From JANSWO01 sp964351875 (GTDB lineage Bacteria; Pseudomonadota; Gammaproteobacteria; Pseudomonadales; Azotimanducaceae), in the NCBI GenBank assembly GCA_964351875.1, contig CAYGQC010000158.1, forward strand, positions 1 through 8,877: DNA of 8,877 nucleotides. The letters are read 5' to 3'. Numbering within the stretch: the first letter of the stretch is position 1; the number at the start of each line of letters is the position of its first letter. Below are positions 6,336 to 8,877 of the stretch, in pieces. The notes beneath the pieces are model-generated. The model made no database searches. It saw nothing but the letters and a program-made list of their open reading frames with translations, and was not told the origin of the DNA. A program made the translations under genes and the position numbers.

Positions 6336-6341
6336 ATCTCT

Positions 6342-8324
6342 ATGCCCAGACCGAACTCAAACTGGAATCGTCGACGCGCCGCTGCACGAATAGTGGCAAT
6401 TACAGCAATAATCGCTCTCGCGAGCGGTCCAGCGGTCGCCGCAGACGAAGCGACATCGCTGAGCGAAACCCTGTGGGAGGAAGTCATCGTTTCGGCAGCC
6501 TTCGTTTCGACCCCGCGAAGCATCACCGGCAGCGCTGCGGCCACGTTTGACGCGAGCGACATCAACAACCGCGGCATCGTTTTCGCCGCTGACCTGTTGC
6601 GCGAAGCCCCGGGCGTTTCCGTCAATCGCTCCGGCCCCGCAGGCGGGGTAACCCAGGCCCGAATTCGCGGCGCTGAAGGCAACCACACACTGGTGCTGAT
6701 TGATGGCATCGAGGTCAACGACCCGGCGTTCGGTTCGGAGTTCGACTTCGCCGGCCTCACAACCGGTGACCTGGAAAGCATCGAAGTGCTACGCGGGCCG
6801 CAAAGCGCGCTTTACGGTAGCGATGCCATTGGCGGCGTCATCAACATCACAACCCCGCGACGTGGGGACTCCAATCGCGGCACACTCGTCGCCGAAGCCG
6901 GCTCCTTCGCCACACTGCGCATCGGATCCAGCATCGCCGTGGGTGACGACGCAGTCGGTTTGCGTTTCAGCGCAGAACATCAGGACACCGACGGCGTCGA
7001 TGCGTCCCGCGTTGGCTCGGAGGACGACGGTTATAAAGTGCTGAACGTACACGGCAAGGGTTGGGCCCAACTGGGTAACGCCGCCGATGCGGAGTTTGTG
7101 GTGCGCTACAACGAAAGCCGCGCTGATGCAGATCGACAGGACTTCGATTTTCCCTCGACCCCAACCCAGGGCCTGATAGTCGACGCCAACAATGCAACCG
7201 ATGCCAACCGCCTGTACGCGCGTCTAGCCTTACAGGCTCAGCAGGCGGAGGGCGCGCTGATCCACAACCTGGCAATCGACCTGACCGATACTGAAACCGA
7301 CTTCATCACCGACGGCATATTGAGCGGCGGCAACGACGGCAGACGAGTGAAAATTGGTTTCGACACCACCTGGCGCATAGACGGCGAGCGCTGGAACAAC
7401 TTCCTTACCGCATCTCTCAATCACGAGCAGTTAGACTTCAGCAATCGATCGGCAAGCCTGGCTGACGCGAACTACAGCGCCGATGATGATCAGTCTTCCC
7501 TGACGCTCGCCTGGCAAGCCCACGGCGATCGGGCGAGCCTGGGATTGTCGGTTCGACACGACGCCAACGATCGATTCGATAACGCGACCAGCGCCCGGGC
7601 AACCGCCTCCTACATGATCGATGCCAGCCAGACACGGCTGCACGCCAGCATCGGCCAGGGCGTAACCAACCCAAGTTTCTTCGAACTCTTTGGCTTCATT
7701 CCAAGCTCGTTCATCGGCAACCGCGATCTCAAGCCGGAAACGTCGCTGGGCTGGGATATCGGTGCCGAGCAGTCACTATTTAACGGCCACGCTCTGGTCG
7801 ACGTAACGCTATTCCGCTCCCGTCTCAATGATGAGATCGCGACTATCTTCGATTTCGACCCCGTTCTCGGCTTCATCTCCAGACCGGTAAACACGAACGG
7901 CACCAGCAAGCGCCAGGGCGCAGAAGTCGCGCTCGAAGCACAACTCAGCACGACGATCAGCTTGCGTGGGCAGTACACGTACCTCGACGCCACAGAGGCG
8001 GATGGTCGCGAGGAACTTCGACGCCCTGAGCACACTGGCGCGCTCAGCCTCGGTTGGCAGTTCGCTGAAGGCCGCGGCGCGTTGTCAGTCACGCACGTAT
8101 TCAACGGCGAAGCACGAGATTCAGAGTTTGTGTTCGCAACCGCGGAAGATCGTGTGACGCTGCCCAGCTACAATCTACTTAACGTCGCGCTTCGCTATCA
8201 GCTAACGAGTCGCGTCGCCGTCTTTGTCCGCGGCGAAAACCTGCTCGATGAGCAGATAGAAGAAGTGTTTAGCTACAATGCTCCAGGCGCCGCCGGTTAC
8301 GCCGGCGTACGGATGAACTTCTAA
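6342..8324 (+). CDS. btuB: TonB-dependent cobalamin receptor, BtuB-like
   Basis: A 660-residue outer-membrane TonB-dependent transporter. A basic start and hydrophobic stretch (14-29) end in AVAA, giving a Sec signal peptide cleaved near residue 33-34. The TonB box EEVIVSA is at 46-52. The plug domain follows, with LLREAPGVSVNRSG, ARIRG, VLIDGIEVNDP and IEVLRGPQSALYGSDAIGGVINI (147-169). The remainder is a 22-strand-type barrel, including the family segment NPSFFELFG..FIGNRDLKPETS, and it ends in YAGVRMNF with the C-terminal Phe that outer-membrane proteins use for assembly. The size is close to E. coli BtuB (614). The cobalamin riboswitch in its leader supports cobalamin or another corrinoid as substrate, taken up using TonB-ExbBD energy. 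GGGAG 8 nt before the ATG sets the start. The rest of a B12 uptake system (BtuCDF) is not in the window. Confidence 0.95.
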   Translation: MPRPNSNWNRRRAAARIVAITAIIALASGPAVAADEATSLSETLWEEVIVSAAFVSTPRSITGSAAATFDASDINNRGIVFAADLLREAPGVSVNRSGPAGGVTQARIRGAEGNHTLVLIDGIEVNDPAFGSEFDFAGLTTGDLESIEVLRGPQSALYGSDAIGGVINITTPRRGDSNRGTLVAEAGSFATLRIGSSIAVGDDAVGLRFSAEHQDTDGVDASRVGSEDDGYKVLNVHGKGWAQLGNAADAEFVVRYNESRADADRQDFDFPSTPTQGLIVDANNATDANRLYARLALQAQQAEGALIHNLAIDLTDTETDFITDGILSGGNDGRRVKIGFDTTWRIDGERWNNFLTASLNHEQLDFSNRSASLADANYSADDDQSSLTLAWQAHGDRASLGLSVRHDANDRFDNATSARATASYMIDASQTRLHASIGQGVTNPSFFELFGFIPSSFIGNRDLKPETSLGWDIGAEQSLFNGHALVDVTLFRSRLNDEIATIFDFDPVLGFISRPVNTNGTSKRQGAEVALEAQLSTTISLRGQYTYLDATEADGREELRRPEHTGALSLGWQFAEGRGALSVTHVFNGEARDSEFVFATAEDRVTLPSYNLLNVALRYQLTSRVAVFVRGENLLDEQIEEVFSYNAPGAAGYAGVRMNF

Positions 8325-8338
8325 TCAGGAAAGCTGCG

Positions 8339-8752
8339 ATGAGTGCACGCGAGGAACGCGTAAAACCGGAATCACCCTGCGTGCAGATCTGCCAGTTGGA
8401 CGAGCGTTCTGGCTGGTGTATCGGATGTGGTCGAAGCGGCGTTGAGATTGCCGGTTGGCTGGCGTTTGATGATGCGGGTCGACGCAAAGTCCTGACGATC
8501 CTGCCAACACGCATGGAACTGCTCGCTGAACTCGCCGGCGAAGAACTGGTCACCGAAAGCCAGATGACCACCGACATCGCCAGCATCAGCTGCCCGTACT
8601 GTGCAGAGAGATTCGACGTCATCATCGACCCGAGCGTTTCTGAACAGAGCTACATCGAAGACTGTTTCGTGTGCTGCCGACCAATCTCGCTCAGCGTTCG
8701 AGTTGATGGCGACGATGTGGCCATCGACGCGTACGCGGAGAACGATGCCTGA
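8339..8752 (+). CDS. DUF1289 / CPXCG zinc-ribbon fusion protein
   Basis: A 137-residue protein with two cysteine-rich modules. Residues 11-58 fit DUF1289: SPCVQIC (Cys14, Cys18), WCIGCGR (Cys27, Cys30), then an EIAGWLAFDDAGRRKVLTILPTR helix pair. Residues 84-135 fit the CPXCG/Cys-rich family: CPYC (Cys85, Cys88), the D-S-V-S-EQSYIEDC stretch and CFVCCRPI (Cys109, Cys112, Cys113), ending in the acidic tail YAENDA. Each module has four or five cysteines and very likely binds one zinc (or, for DUF1289, possibly an iron-sulfur centre). Neither domain has an established function that I can name. AGGA lies 8 nt before the ATG, and the gene starts 14 nt after the btuB stop, so both should sit on the riboswitch-controlled transcript. 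The two domains are usually separate proteins as far as I know. Confidence 0.85.
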   Translation: MSAREERVKPESPCVQICQLDERSGWCIGCGRSGVEIAGWLAFDDAGRRKVLTILPTRMELLAELAGEELVTESQMTTDIASISCPYCAERFDVIIDPSVSEQSYIEDCFVCCRPISLSVRVDGDDVAIDAYAENDA

Positions 8753-8759
8753 GGCCGAC

Positions 8760-8877
8760 TCATCACGAGGAGAGGTGAAGCAAAACACTTCGTCATCACG
8801 AAGAGGCGAAGCAAAACACCTTGTCATCACGAGGAGACGCGAAGCAAAACACCTTGTCATCACGAGGAGACGCGAAG
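8760..8877. repeat. Imperfect tandem repeat of 31-33 bp, continuing past the window
   Basis: Units start with TCATCACGA at 8760, 8793, 8824 and 8857 (spacing 33, 31 and 33 bp); the fourth is cut by the window end. Each contains a GAAG-CAAAACACC/TT block. Units 3 and 4 are identical over the part seen, while units 1 and 2 differ by a few substitutions and a 2-bp deletion. There are no spacers. The motif GTCATCACGAGGAG..GCGAAGCAA resembles the dispersed GTCATTGCGAG..GCGAAGCAATC repeat. It begins 8 bp after the stop of the fusion gene. Confidence 0.85.

Noticed and set aside
5984..6550. 188-residue plus-strand open frame starting in the riboswitch
   Set aside because: It runs through the conserved aptamer and into btuB in another frame; the protein is Arg/Ser-rich with no recognisable domain.
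8372..8863. Minus-strand open frame of 163 residues antisense to the DUF1289 fusion
   Set aside because: Its N-terminus is only the translated tandem repeat (recurring RCFAS), and the plus strand holds a protein with two recognisable domains.
8760..8877. CRISPR array
   Set aside because: The units are directly adjoining, with no unique spacers, and differ from one another by substitutions and a deletion.

Overview
The window is about 60% GC by eye and looks like a gammaproteobacterial chromosome. The evidence is the TonB-dependent cobalamin receptor, a PrlC-type M3 oligopeptidase, a DUF1289 protein and a CPXCG zinc-ribbon domain. I cannot name a genus. Coding is dense, with short or negative gaps, and there is no sign of phage, transposon or tRNA.

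Layout: (1) bases 1-201 are the C-terminal end of a cytochrome P450 on the + strand, cut by the window edge. (2) Bases 202-334 are a short convergent gap holding a 16-bp direct repeat that resembles a widespread dispersed bacterial repeat. (3) Bases 335-5728 are a run of six minus-strand genes. In transcription order these are a Fur-family regulator, a MerC-domain membrane protein (8-nt overlap with the regulator), a lipoprotein M3 oligopeptidase, an FAD oxidoreductase of the L-2-hydroxyglutarate oxidase type, a PNPOx-like split-barrel flavoprotein and a MOSC-domain protein (11-nt overlap). Gaps are small enough for one or two transcripts. (4) Bases 5729-6341 are a divergent regulatory region. 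It holds a perfect palindrome that fits the pattern TTGCAA-N5-TTGCAA, a sigma70-like promoter, a full cobalamin riboswitch and a structured leader. (5) Bases 6342-8324 encode a BtuB-like receptor. It is followed 14 nt later by a two-domain cysteine-rich protein (DUF1289 fused to a CPXCG zinc-ribbon). (6) Bases 8760-8877 are an imperfect tandem repeat that runs off the window.

How the parts work together: btuB is very probably switched off by intracellular cobalamin through the riboswitch, and the leader holds a plausible helix that could hide the ribosome-binding site. The Fur-family regulator and MerC-like protein form a translationally coupled metal-response pair. The palindrome upstream is the best candidate for their operator; it could also affect btuB. 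The metal is not determined by the sequence: there is no merR, merT, merP or merA, so mercury resistance is not supported. The most interesting points are the palindrome, the candidate expression platform, the lipidated oligopeptidase and the DUF1289-CPXCG fusion.
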